Origin: a virus
DNA: 29,538 nt
Virus record (IMG/VR): IMGVR_UViG_3300023442_000016
Span: 1 to 29,538 of that record
Direction: 5' to 3' (one strand)
The translations under genes were made by a program, and so were the position numbers. Below the pieces are notes generated by a model. That model was not told the origin of the DNA. It ran no database searches and saw only the letters and a list, made by a program, of their open reading frames with translations. Numbering within the stretch: the first letter of the stretch is position 1; the number at the start of each line of letters is the position of its first letter. Positions 1-7,300 of the stretch are shown in pieces.

Positions 1-1
1 A

Positions 2-118
2 AAACCAAAACCGCTTGATTTGGAAGGGATAATATATGAATTAGATAAAATAAAGTCGGTAGAAATGTTTTGTTTATTATACAATGTTTTCTTTGATGAT
101 ACAATGAAGGCAGGTTAG
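2..118 (+). CDS. C-terminal fragment of an unknown protein (cut by window edge)
   Basis: An open frame enters from the left edge and stops at TAG 116-118, giving 38 residues (ending FFDDTMKAG). No start lies in the window, so this is the tail of a gene beginning further left. The fragment has an acidic helix-like stretch (DLEGIIYELDKIKS) followed by a hydrophobic segment (CLLYNVFF). It sits 10 nt before the next small plus-strand gene, fitting an operon of small proteins. I do not recognise the family. Confidence 0.5.
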   Translation, partial: KPKPLDLEGIIYELDKIKSVEMFCLLYNVFFDDTMKAG

Positions 119-128
119 GCGATGAGTA

Positions 129-317
129 ATGAGCGACTATCTGATAATCGCAGTAGATGACAAGATAATAGCGAGAGGTATAACCGAAGCCACTCTTGCA
201 ATACATTTAGACAGGCATGTTTACTGTGTTATTACATGTTCTGAAAAAAATCTTGAATACGAAATTAATGAACTGAAAAAAAGATATAATATTGATAAAG
301 TTGACATAAAATATTAA
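129..317 (+). CDS. Small hypothetical protein, 62 aa
   Basis: The frame starts at ATG 129. An overlapping ATG at 122 gives only a 13-codon frame and was not chosen. The N-terminal half reads as a beta-alpha pattern (YLIIAVDDKIIARG), the C-terminal half is a charged helix (EINELKKRYNIDKV). There are two cysteines (CVITC) but no full metal site. It is the first complete gene of a plus-strand cluster of very short genes with small gaps or 4-nt overlaps, probably a viral accessory operon. I do not recognise the family. Confidence 0.55.
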   Translation: MSDYLIIAVDDKIIARGITEATLAIHLDRHVYCVITCSEKNLEYEINELKKRYNIDKVDIKY

Positions 318-328
318 TGGTGGTGTAA

Positions 329-502
329 ATGGATGAAGAAACAATAATAAGATTGATGAAGGAGCAGGCAAGCAAATTAGTAGGCAAGATTTCAGCATAT
401 GACAACTATAAAGACAAGTCTGAATTTGCAATGGAGGCGAACATAATACTGATAACTCTTCAGGAGTTGATGGAAGAGCTGGGAAAGAATAGGAAGAGGT
501 GA
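329..502 (+). CDS. Small helical hypothetical protein, 57 aa
   Basis: ATG 329 follows a GGTGGTG ribosome-binding site and the frame runs to TGA 500-502. The product (MDEETIIRLMKEQ... ending ELGKNRKR) is predicted to be almost entirely helical and charged, with a basic end. The stop overlaps the GTG start of the next gene (GTGA), which argues that both are real and translationally coupled. The short length and helical character suggest a regulatory or structural adaptor, but no family is recognised. Confidence 0.6.
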   Translation: MDEETIIRLMKEQASKLVGKISAYDNYKDKSEFAMEANIILITLQELMEELGKNRKR

Positions 503-627
503 TTAGCCTGACATACCCATACAGGATTTGTCCTGCATGCGGAGGGACAGGAGTTCAGACAAACCAAGAAGGATTGAAAGTGCTGTGTCCTGCGTGTGTA
601 GAGCCGAGGAGACTAATCCGTTGGTAG
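499..627 (+). CDS. Mini zinc-finger protein (DnaJ-like CxxCxGxG), 42 aa
   Basis: GTG 499 overlaps the previous stop by 4 nt, and the frame ends at TAG 625-627. The product holds two paired-cysteine knuckles, CPACGGTG near residues 11-18 and CPAC near residues 30-33, the spacing of a DnaJ-type zinc-binding module, followed by a basic end (EPRRLIRW). Such a protein would bind one zinc ion and probably contacts nucleic acid or a partner protein. Its partner cannot be told from the sequence. The next gene begins 8 nt downstream. Confidence 0.65.
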   Translation: MISLTYPYRICPACGGTGVQTNQEGLKVLCPACVEPRRLIRW

Positions 628-635
628 GTGATTGT

Positions 636-932
636 ATGAACAGAAGACGCATGCTCTCGTTCGCATGCATATTGCCGTTGCTGGCGTCTATATCTATGTT
701 CTTTGCGGGTTTCCATAATGTCGACCTTGCAATAAACAGATTTTACCTCGCATATTACAACAACAGATATTTGGGACTTCAGGATACTGTTGAGGGCTTC
801 TGCGACGAAACAATCTTCAACGGCAGGTGCTACGACTACGGAGAAGTTTACTTGAACGGGGTTCGAATGCTGATATTATCGTTCTTCGTCACTACAATTA
901 TAGCCACGGTGCTGGTCGTGAAGCTCGTCTAA
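636..932 (+). CDS. Two-helix membrane protein, 98 aa
   Basis: ATG 636 is chosen because AGGTGAT lies 4-10 nt upstream; the frame itself extends further upstream, but that part encodes the zinc-finger gene in another frame. The product begins MNRRRM, then a membrane segment (about residues 7-26), a loop with two cysteines and many Tyr and Asp residues, and a second membrane segment at the C-terminus (about 78-98). The basic N-terminus predicts a cytoplasmic N-terminus and an external loop. A holin-like or superinfection-exclusion role is possible but unproven. Its last 57 nt overlap the convergent gene on the other strand. Confidence 0.6.
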   Translation: MNRRRMLSFACILPLLASISMFFAGFHNVDLAINRFYLAYYNNRYLGLQDTVEGFCDETIFNGRCYDYGEVYLNGVRMLILSFFVTTIIATVLVVKLV

Positions 933-1157
933 CGTGCTCATCCACCTATCGTATTCGCGTTCCAGCCTCTCGATGCACGCCAGCCTTGACTCTCGGTCAA
1001 GCTGTTGAACCAGCTGGTGCCCGACCTCCCTATATTTCTTGAGCTTGTCGGAGGCGAAGCAGTAATCGATTATGCCGGACGCGTAGTCTAAGTAAATCTG
1101 CTTGAACAGAAATGATGCAATCGTATCTATCCTTCTCTCCACATCTACCTCGACCAC
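876..1157 (-). CDS. Hypothetical helical protein, 93 aa
   Basis: The chosen start is GTG 1157, 5 nt after GGTGAG; an ATG just before it is out of frame. The product is helical and charged (many Arg, Glu and Asp) with no membrane segment. The C-terminal half (LERLEREYDRW, DELHDQHRG) looks like a short coiled coil. It is the last gene of the long minus-strand run, 42 nt after the membrane protein gene, and its end overlaps the plus-strand gene at 636-932. I do not recognise the family. Confidence 0.55.
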   Translation of the reverse strand: MVEVDVERRIDTIASFLFKQIYLDYASGIIDYCFASDKLKKYREVGHQLVQQLDRESRLACIERLEREYDRWMSTLDELHDQHRGYNCSDEER

Positions 1158-1199
1158 GCATACTCACCTAAAAAGAAATTAAAAACAAAAACTGGGTCC

Positions 1200-1469
1200 C
1201 TACTTCTTCTTTGTCTTGGCAAACTTCGTTATGCCTATGTCCGTCACCAACGCCCCGGCGGACGGTATTCCGAATGCGGCAAGTCCGATAGTCTGCGGCA
1301 ACATTCTGAACATTGTTTCGAAGAACTTGCTCCATTCGAAGGCTTCCCTCGAGTTCTTGACCCTGTTTTCGAGATACCCGAGGACAACCCTAACAACCGT
1401 TAGCTCGAAGGCAACTGCGACGGGATTTTCTGCCAGCGGTTTTAGGAAGCTCAGCAATACCTCGAACAT
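1200..1469 (-). CDS. Small membrane protein, holin-like by shape, 89 aa
   Basis: ATG 1469 has no ribosome-binding site but lies 22 nt after a TTTATAAA box, so the message is probably leaderless. The protein has two hydrophobic stretches (about residues 14-33 and 58-78), a central polar loop (NRVKNSREAFEWSKF) and a very basic tail (KFAKTKKK). Small size, two membrane spans and a basic end resemble holins, but many small viral membrane proteins share that shape and no endolysin lies beside it. It is called a membrane protein with confidence and a holin only as a guess. Confidence 0.6.
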   Translation of the reverse strand: MFEVLLSFLKPLAENPVAVAFELTVVRVVLGYLENRVKNSREAFEWSKFFETMFRMLPQTIGLAAFGIPSAGALVTDIGITKFAKTKKK

Positions 1470-1499
1470 ATTAATAATTATGATATGCTGCTTTATAAA
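1470..1499 (-). promoter_or_regulatory. TATA promoter for a leaderless message (gene at 1200-1469)
   Basis: TTTATAAA at 1492-1499 read on the minus strand is followed after 22 nt by the ATG. The stretch just before ATG reads CATAATTATTAAT, closely like the pre-ATG stretch of the promoter at 27281-27302 (CATAATTAAATT). Box position and the missing Shine-Dalgarno sequence match archaeal leaderless promoters. Confidence 0.6.
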
Positions 1500-1526
1500 T
1501 TTAACGAGGGTTAGTCAATCAACGAA

Positions 1527-2288
1527 TCACAACAACTTGACCAGCTCCAGTTTCATCTTGAGCGACTTGCCCGTGACTTTGTATTCAATTATCCACCCAG
1601 ATATGTCTGTTCCGACCTGCTGCCTTATTATGAAGTCATTGGCGTATTCGAACCCGCCGTTCATTATACCCTCCACTCCATATACATTAGCGAATACATG
1701 TTTGTGGAAGTGACCGAAGTTTAAAATATCTGGGTAGAATTTCGGGTCTGTCTGTCTAAGGTATTTCTGTAACGAGTAGCCAACCGTGTAATGGCTTCCG
1801 CCCTTCGGATGAACCACATCCATCACTATCTCGCCGTCGAGTTTGAACCTCGAATACAGGTGACCGCAGTATTTCATATCTTTTCTCTCCATCAGCTTCC
1901 CGGAGCTTATTCCGACCATCTTGTCAGCCTTGTCCTCGTGGTTGCCCGTTATGAAATACTTCTTCGTCCCGTCCTTTGGCACGAACTCCTTGAAGTAGTC
2001 TGCCTGACCTTCGAGGGTTGCAATCTTCAGGTCGTTGTACTGTCCCTTATACACGCCAACACCGTCTATCAAGTCGCCCGCAAGAATGTGGTGCTTCACT
2101 CCTCTATCCTTGCAGTAGTCGTAGAAATCGAGAATTTCGTCCTCAGCTGCGAATTTAGAGCCGATGTGGTAATCAGAACTGAGAGCCATTATCCCGTCAG
2201 GGTGAATCTCGGTTACCTCGTAGATACTAAGGAGCTTCTGCTTCTGTTCCTTTTCGAGCCATTTCTCGAATCTGGTCTTCCTTCCCAC
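1527..2288 (-). CDS. Calcineurin-like metallophosphoesterase, 253 aa
   Basis: All five signature blocks of the calcineurin-like metallophosphoesterase fold are visible: D39-x-H41 (SDYHIGS), GDLIDG 71-76, GNHE 115-118, a lone His at 160 (VVHP) and GHFH 192-195. These coordinate two metals and hydrolyse phosphomono- or diester bonds; the substrate is unknown. The N-terminal 25 residues are a charged helix. The start is GTG 2288 after a GGTTGTGAT-like site. It lies downstream of the tail hub gene with its own promoter, so it may be an accessory nuclease or phosphatase rather than a tail part. A role in DNA processing or in removing a host signalling nucleotide is possible. Family confidence is high, function low. 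Confidence 0.85.
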   Translation of the reverse strand: MGRKTRFEKWLEKEQKQKLLSIYEVTEIHPDGIMALSSDYHIGSKFAAEDEILDFYDYCKDRGVKHHILAGDLIDGVGVYKGQYNDLKIATLEGQADYFKEFVPKDGTKKYFITGNHEDKADKMVGISSGKLMERKDMKYCGHLYSRFKLDGEIVMDVVHPKGGSHYTVGYSLQKYLRQTDPKFYPDILNFGHFHKHVFANVYGVEGIMNGGFEYANDFIIRQQVGTDISGWIIEYKVTGKSLKMKLELVKLL

Positions 2289-2366
2289 GAAATCACAACC
2301 ATATACCAGTTGTGGGAACGCAAAATGACCCGATTTATTAAATTTTAGCTACCGCAGTATATAAAA
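2289..2366 (-). promoter_or_regulatory. Leader with TATA box and a hairpin over the ribosome-binding site
   Basis: Between the hub gene and the phosphoesterase lies a TATA-like stretch (2358-2366; TTTTATATA on the minus strand). Nearer the start is an inverted repeat, CACAAC/GTTGTG, with a 9-nt loop at 2294-2314. The start-proximal arm (GTTGTG) is part of the best Shine-Dalgarno-like sequence, so a folded leader could hide the site. Alternatively the repeat is a protein operator. Unlike other promoters here this one would give a leadered message. Confidence 0.35.
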
Positions 2367-2374
2367 TTATGCAG

Positions 2375-3820
2375 CTACTTTACGTATACTCCGAAGCTGT
2401 CTATTTTAGGTGACGGACTTGACGATGTCGAGTTAAGTTCTATTTTTATTGCTATCTTGCTGCCAGACGCTGAAATCAGAGCATTAAACGATGTTATCTC
2501 GTTCCAGTCGCCATCATCTACCTTATAATAAAATCTTGAATCGTCAAGGTCTTCTCCTTTTTTCCTGAATTCAAGATACGAGAACTGCCTTGAGAATGTC
2601 TTAGGAGACGATATTATGATTCCGTTAGAATATCCTGGCTCAATCTTTGCCACGCTTTCCTCTATAATTACGGAACTCATGCTGTCTATATTCGAGCTGT
2701 CCATGAAGCTGAGCACATACGAATCCTTCATGTCGTGAGGATTTATGATATTCCCTGATTCTGACTCGGCGTCGAGCCTCTCCTTGAGGAAGTTCTGCAT
2801 GGTGTCAGTCTTCTTGACGAACTCTATTGCGGATAACCATATACCATCCTCGCCGATTGAATGCTCTATATTAATTACCTTGTACCTCGAAGATATGTTC
2901 ATGAACGGTATGTTTATGTACAGCATGTCTCCCGGGAGCACATTTTCAACACCCAGTACCTTCACCTTTCCGACATCCTTTGTTTCGTCGACATAGGAAG
3001 ACGCATACTCCTCAGCCTGTGTAGATGTCTTAACGTTCGTAGATTTTATCACCTTCTCCCTGCCAGAGCTGCCGTGGGTGCTTATTATCATCATGCCAGA
3101 GTCGTCTTCGCCGATAACCGTGGTTATGCCGACATTGTCCCTCGTGTCCTCGCCGAACTTAGGCACTTCAACAACATTCCCGTATTTCGAGAACACGGCA
3201 GCGTCGCTGCTCTGTATTATGCTTCCCGACTGAAAGTAATGTATGTCGAGGTTGTCGTCGACATACGCGTCAAATCCCGCCTTTTTGCACAGATACGATA
3301 TGGCTTCCGATATGTTCTTGTAAGACCAGCTGACGCTGACGGACACCGACGACGCATTTACGTTATTGGACGTAAAGTTGGTAAGCTTTCCGCCTATAAT
3401 AATATTTTTGATTACATTCGACGTCTCAACGTTCTCCACCTCGGCAGTTATATTTTTCTCAACTATATCTTTCCCGATGTGGACGCCCTCTATCTCAATC
3501 ACATTACCGTAATTGTCCTTGAACACACCAACAACGCTTTTTATCACTCCGTAAAACTGCTGCGTGGTAGCGTCGGAGTGGTCGAGATAAATTTTCACTT
3601 TATCGCCAGAACTGTATCTGCCCGTATAATATTCGTCGTTGTTCAGTATCGTTATCTTGAACTTTCCAACACCGTAGTAATTTATTAGCGGCTTGTTGAA
3701 TTTTAGCGTTACCACCCTGCCCGTTACATCGTCCGTGCCGCTATCAGTTATGACCTCTACCTTCTTGTGCGGGTTATACGGTTTCGGTATGTATATGAAT
3801 ATGCTTCCGCTGTAATCCAA
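2375..3820 (-). CDS. Tail hub / baseplate hub protein (gp27/Gp37-like), 481 aa
   Basis: This resembles the hub proteins that cap the tail tube of siphoviruses and related machines. The N-terminal part (about 1-110) has beta-rich segments ending in YGVIKSVVGVF and an IEIEG strand typical of the hub barrel. A middle helical part (VIKNII, ISEAISYLCKKAGF) is followed by a second barrel around residues 190-340. The last 120 residues form a separate Ser-rich beta region (SYLEFRKKGED, YYKVDDGDWNEI) that may be a carbohydrate-facing domain. It follows the tape measure, tail-tip and surface protein genes, where the hub normally sits. The call is by pattern and position. Confidence 0.65.
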   Translation of the reverse strand: MDYSGSIFIYIPKPYNPHKKVEVITDSGTDDVTGRVVTLKFNKPLINYYGVGKFKITILNNDEYYTGRYSSGDKVKIYLDHSDATTQQFYGVIKSVVGVFKDNYGNVIEIEGVHIGKDIVEKNITAEVENVETSNVIKNIIIGGKLTNFTSNNVNASSVSVSVSWSYKNISEAISYLCKKAGFDAYVDDNLDIHYFQSGSIIQSSDAAVFSKYGNVVEVPKFGEDTRDNVGITTVIGEDDSGMMIISTHGSSGREKVIKSTNVKTSTQAEEYASSYVDETKDVGKVKVLGVENVLPGDMLYINIPFMNISSRYKVINIEHSIGEDGIWLSAIEFVKKTDTMQNFLKERLDAESESGNIINPHDMKDSYVLSFMDSSNIDSMSSVIIEESVAKIEPGYSNGIIISSPKTFSRQFSYLEFRKKGEDLDDSRFYYKVDDGDWNEITSFNALISASGSKIAIKIELNSTSSSPSPKIDSFGVYVK

Positions 3821-3825
3821 TCAAA

Positions 3826-4008
3826 TCACCTGCTCCTGCTGTTTACGAACTCAACAAATTCCTTCCTCGACACAACTATGTCCTTGTTTACCTCGCAAAA
3901 TAACTCGTACAGGTTCACGAAGCCTTTTGACGGGTCTATGCTAACGAGAGCCCTCTTCAACCTCTCCTCCTTTTCTTCGTCGCTCAATGAACTGAATCTT
4001 ATGCTCAT
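3826..4008 (-). CDS. Small hypothetical protein, 60 aa
   Basis: The open frame extends up to 4059, but ATG 4008 is preferred: it follows AGGTGGT at 4 nt and overlaps the stop of the previous gene as ATGA, a coupling arrangement. The protein is charged and helical (SDEEKEERLKRAL, VSRKEFVEFVNSRSR) with one Cys. The helix-turn-helix-like spacing (LYELFCEVNKDIVVSRKEF) suggests a small DNA-binding or adaptor fold. It lies between a membrane protein and the hub gene in the tail operon. I do not recognise the family. Confidence 0.6.
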   Translation of the reverse strand: MSIRFSSLSDEEKEERLKRALVSIDPSKGFVNLYELFCEVNKDIVVSRKEFVEFVNSRSR

Positions 4009-4316
4009 AGGACCACCTGACTCATTATTACCGCAAACACGAAACTTCCCGTCAGGCAAGCTGCTATGTCTATCGGATTTATAAGCACCTGGACATACCT
4101 CTCAAGTAACACAAATCTTATTTTTTCTGCCGTTGGCAATTCCATAAAATGCCTGAACGTTATAGTCCCTGTGTATGCGTCTTTGCCCGTGACTTTTCTT
4201 ATGAAGTCGTTAATCGGCTTCGGTATGGGGTACTTGAATATCCAAAACAAGTTGTCAACAGCCATCAAGTTCAGCTGCCCCACAAACAATATTAACCACA
4301 GTTGCACGAAGTCCAT
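4005..4316 (-). CDS. Small membrane protein in the tail operon, 103 aa
   Basis: ATG 4316 follows AGGAGG, one of the strongest ribosome-binding sites in the window. Hydrophobic segments lie at about residues 5-27 and 80-103, with a polar centre (KPINDFIRKVTGKDAYTG...) between them, so both ends are predicted in the membrane. It starts 17 nt after the giant surface protein gene and overlaps the next gene by 4 nt. A membrane protein here could help host entry, anchor the surface protein, or act as a holin. I do not recognise the family. Confidence 0.6.
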   Translation of the reverse strand: MDFVQLWLILFVGQLNLMAVDNLFWIFKYPIPKPINDFIRKVTGKDAYTGTITFRHFMELPTAEKIRFVLLERYVQVLINPIDIAACLTGSFVFAVIMSQVVL

Positions 4317-4332
4317 ACCACCAGCCTCCTAA

Positions 4333-7300
4333 TCACTCGTACACAACGCACTCGTTGCAGTATGTTCTGAGCGTGTAGTTCGGGATATATAATCCGTATG
4401 GGCAATTATTCAGGTCCAGCCACCACCAAATACCAACTGACTGACTCGGCTGGACATTGCTCACAACAAACGAAAACGATGTGGTGAGATTGGTTGCGTT
4501 CCCGGGATAGCTGATGTTATTTACCTTAAGGTTTATGCAGCTATCTGGTTCTTCGTTTAGTTTTATCCCTATCTTGAACGGGTCGGTTATCGTGCTGTCA
4601 GCGGTTATGTTCCAAATAGGCGTAGTGTCGCTTTGACCGTACGGCGGAACGTTTGTGTCATTGTTAGTTCTTATGTCCCAGCCTCCAACTTCCGTGAACG
4701 ATGTCGGGTATGTTAGATTAAACTTGCTGTATCTGACCATTATGGTTTTTGTTATGTTTAGCGTTTTGTCTCCTATTGGAAAAGCGGTTACCGTAAGATT
4801 GTAGTCTTTTGGGTAAGTGAACGCCAAATCTTTGACCTCCAGCGTTCCTGACGACATTCCAAAACTTATGTTAATTAAATCGTTATTTGCGAGATAGTCG
4901 TTTATCAGGCTTCTGTTTGTTCGGGTTAGGTCTATGTCGCGTAAGGTTATCGATAGATTAACATCTGTGTAGTTCATTCTACCCTGGCTCCCGGCAACGA
5001 ACTTCACAGGGACCAAGCATGTTGTGTCGTCGTTACAGCCGATCGATGTGATGCAGTTTAGTATCGAAGAGCTCGGTATTGACACATCAAATGGAGAGTT
5101 CTCGGGGCTTACCGCCGTCGTGTTAACATACTCGTATGTGCCATCATTACATATGTCAATTGACACATTTGACGATGTTCCGTTCGATACAATTATCTTA
5201 ACAGAGTCTATATACAGCTCCGTTCCGTCTGTTATCATCGAAGCCTTCCAGCTTATGTTAGTCCCATAGTTCGTAAAGGTATGCGTCGTGTCTGGTATAA
5301 CCTCCTCCCAATCAACACCATTAGGCGATAAATACCATGTTATGTTGGCTTTCGTTTCGTCTGGCGTGTAATACGAAGCATTGAAGTAAGCTGATACGAC
5401 CTGCCCTCCAAACTCGTGAAGGACTGTGCTAACTATTTCGGCATTGGTGAAGTTATTCATCGCACCCGTATAAACGGGATTTACGCCGCTTGTGTTAATC
5501 TCGTATATTCTGCCCGTAGCACTTCCGCCACCAGAGCAGTAACAGTTATTTCCAGTATTGGTATTATCGTCTATTTGACCCGTCGCCGCCGTATACACTG
5601 CTATTGCGTATTTGTGCGACGGATTTATAGTCGTTGATGCATAATACACGCCATCGTCGTAACTTTTCATCGTATTCCCGGTAAGATTGAACGTCCAAAT
5701 GCTTGTGTCACTATCCGATCGGCCGCAGCTATTTCCGTAGGCAGCGGCACACCAAACGCTGTATGTCGGTGTCATCTGCGTATACGAACCTGTTGTTATG
5801 TCGTAAATTCCTGCATGTGCCGTGGCTGAGCCATAACCCGTGCAACTTACGCCGCTCGCACCAGCAGACACATACAAGTATAACTTAACCTTCCACTGCT
5901 GGTTGTCAATCATATTTATGTCCTTAAACCAGAATTTACCGTTTCCAGAGTTCGAAGATACGCCGCTATTGTCACAGTAGTCATTAACCATCGACTTACT
6001 ACCAGACATCTGTATCCATCTGTTAACGCTGTCAACTTCGTAGCTGTTCCAGTTGCTATAACTTGAGTCCCATCTACCAGATACCTCGCCCATGCTAAAA
6101 TCGTCGTACACCCTAAATGGATATGTAGCATTACCGCTCGATATGTATTCAGAACTGCCGAAACCATCTTCAAACGAATAGTATTCTGGGTTTGCGGGCT
6201 TGCCCCATATTTTGAGCGTGAAATTGTGCATAGTTGATGAGTCGAAATCAAATACGCTCGTGTTTATATACCTTATCTTGCTCGATTGTGAAGTAAATAC
6301 CATACTTTCAGACGAAAGCCCATTTGAGAATTTGTCCACGGTTAGGAGATTGCCGCTTAAATTTCCGATTCCAACTACATCGGGTATCCCGTCATTTAGG
6401 GCATCTACGAACCAATCAACTACCGAATATCCAGTTACGTTTATCTTCGCATTTGTCAGGTTTCTGCCTCGCATCAGGCTCAAAGTCAGATACTGACCGT
6501 TTGTGAAGTTCTTGTCTGTTTCATTATACTGTATAGGCGATTCTCCATTAAAACTGAAGTTCTTTTCCCAGTAAGGAGCTACTGTATAATTGTATTCAAA
6601 TGGAGATGCTCCGCAGCTTATATTTTCTTCTCCGTAAGCATCTGTTCCTATGCAATATGTTGAACCAGTTGTTCCTACAACAGTTATGTTTGCTTTTGTA
6701 TTATATTCGTATTTCCTATCGATTTCTAATCCATTTAGGTATAAATTTGACGGTGGTTGGTTTGCTGTTTCTTCTGCTCCGATTGAGTAGGTGGGTTCTG
6801 GGGAGGTGTATTTTGTAACCCAAATAGTGTCTAAATATGTTTTGTCCGTTCCGATGTTATAACATTGTTGTTGAATTTCAATATAATAATCAGTCGATGA
6901 AGGGACTTGTGTTACTGTTGCTATATTTGAGTTATTTCTATATAAATTGTTGTTATTTAAAAATTCTATTATATAATTACTTGGAAAGTTTGAGGTTTCT
7001 ACCCAAGATGAACTTTCATACCAAGTGCCTGATGTTGCTGTGAGTTCAGACCAGTGTGCATCGTTGGGTCTTTTCATAAACCCCAATGCTTCGCTTCCTC
7101 CAGCTCCAGTTCCTTGTGTGTCTGTGAATGATATAGACGCAACTGTCCAAATGTTTGATGTTTCTTCACCTAATTTAAGTCCGTTTACATATATCCTTAA
7201 ACCTCCCCAAGAAGGTTTAGAAACTTTTATTTTAGATGATATATAAAATTGATTTTGAATAGATGATAGAACGTCTATATGTAAATATGAGTCCTCTACT

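Noticed and set aside
827-1042. Plus-strand frame across the convergent gene overlap
   Set aside because: It overlaps two better supported genes and its Arg/Ser/Pro-rich product looks like an antisense shadow.
1200-1469. Firm call as holin
   Set aside because: Only size and two membrane spans support it; no endolysin or lysis cassette is nearby.
1216-1713. Long plus-strand open frame opposite the membrane protein and phosphoesterase genes
   Set aside because: It crosses two well-supported minus-strand genes and their promoter, has no ribosome-binding site, and its product has no recognisable pattern.
2861-3688. 275-codon plus-strand frame opposite the hub gene
   Set aside because: It mirrors the codons of the hub gene; the product is rich in His, Tyr, Val and Arg as expected from an antisense reading, with no start signal.
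5916-6251. 111-codon minus-strand frame inside the giant protein gene
   Set aside because: It is an alternate frame within a continuous 1522-codon gene and has no ribosome-binding site.
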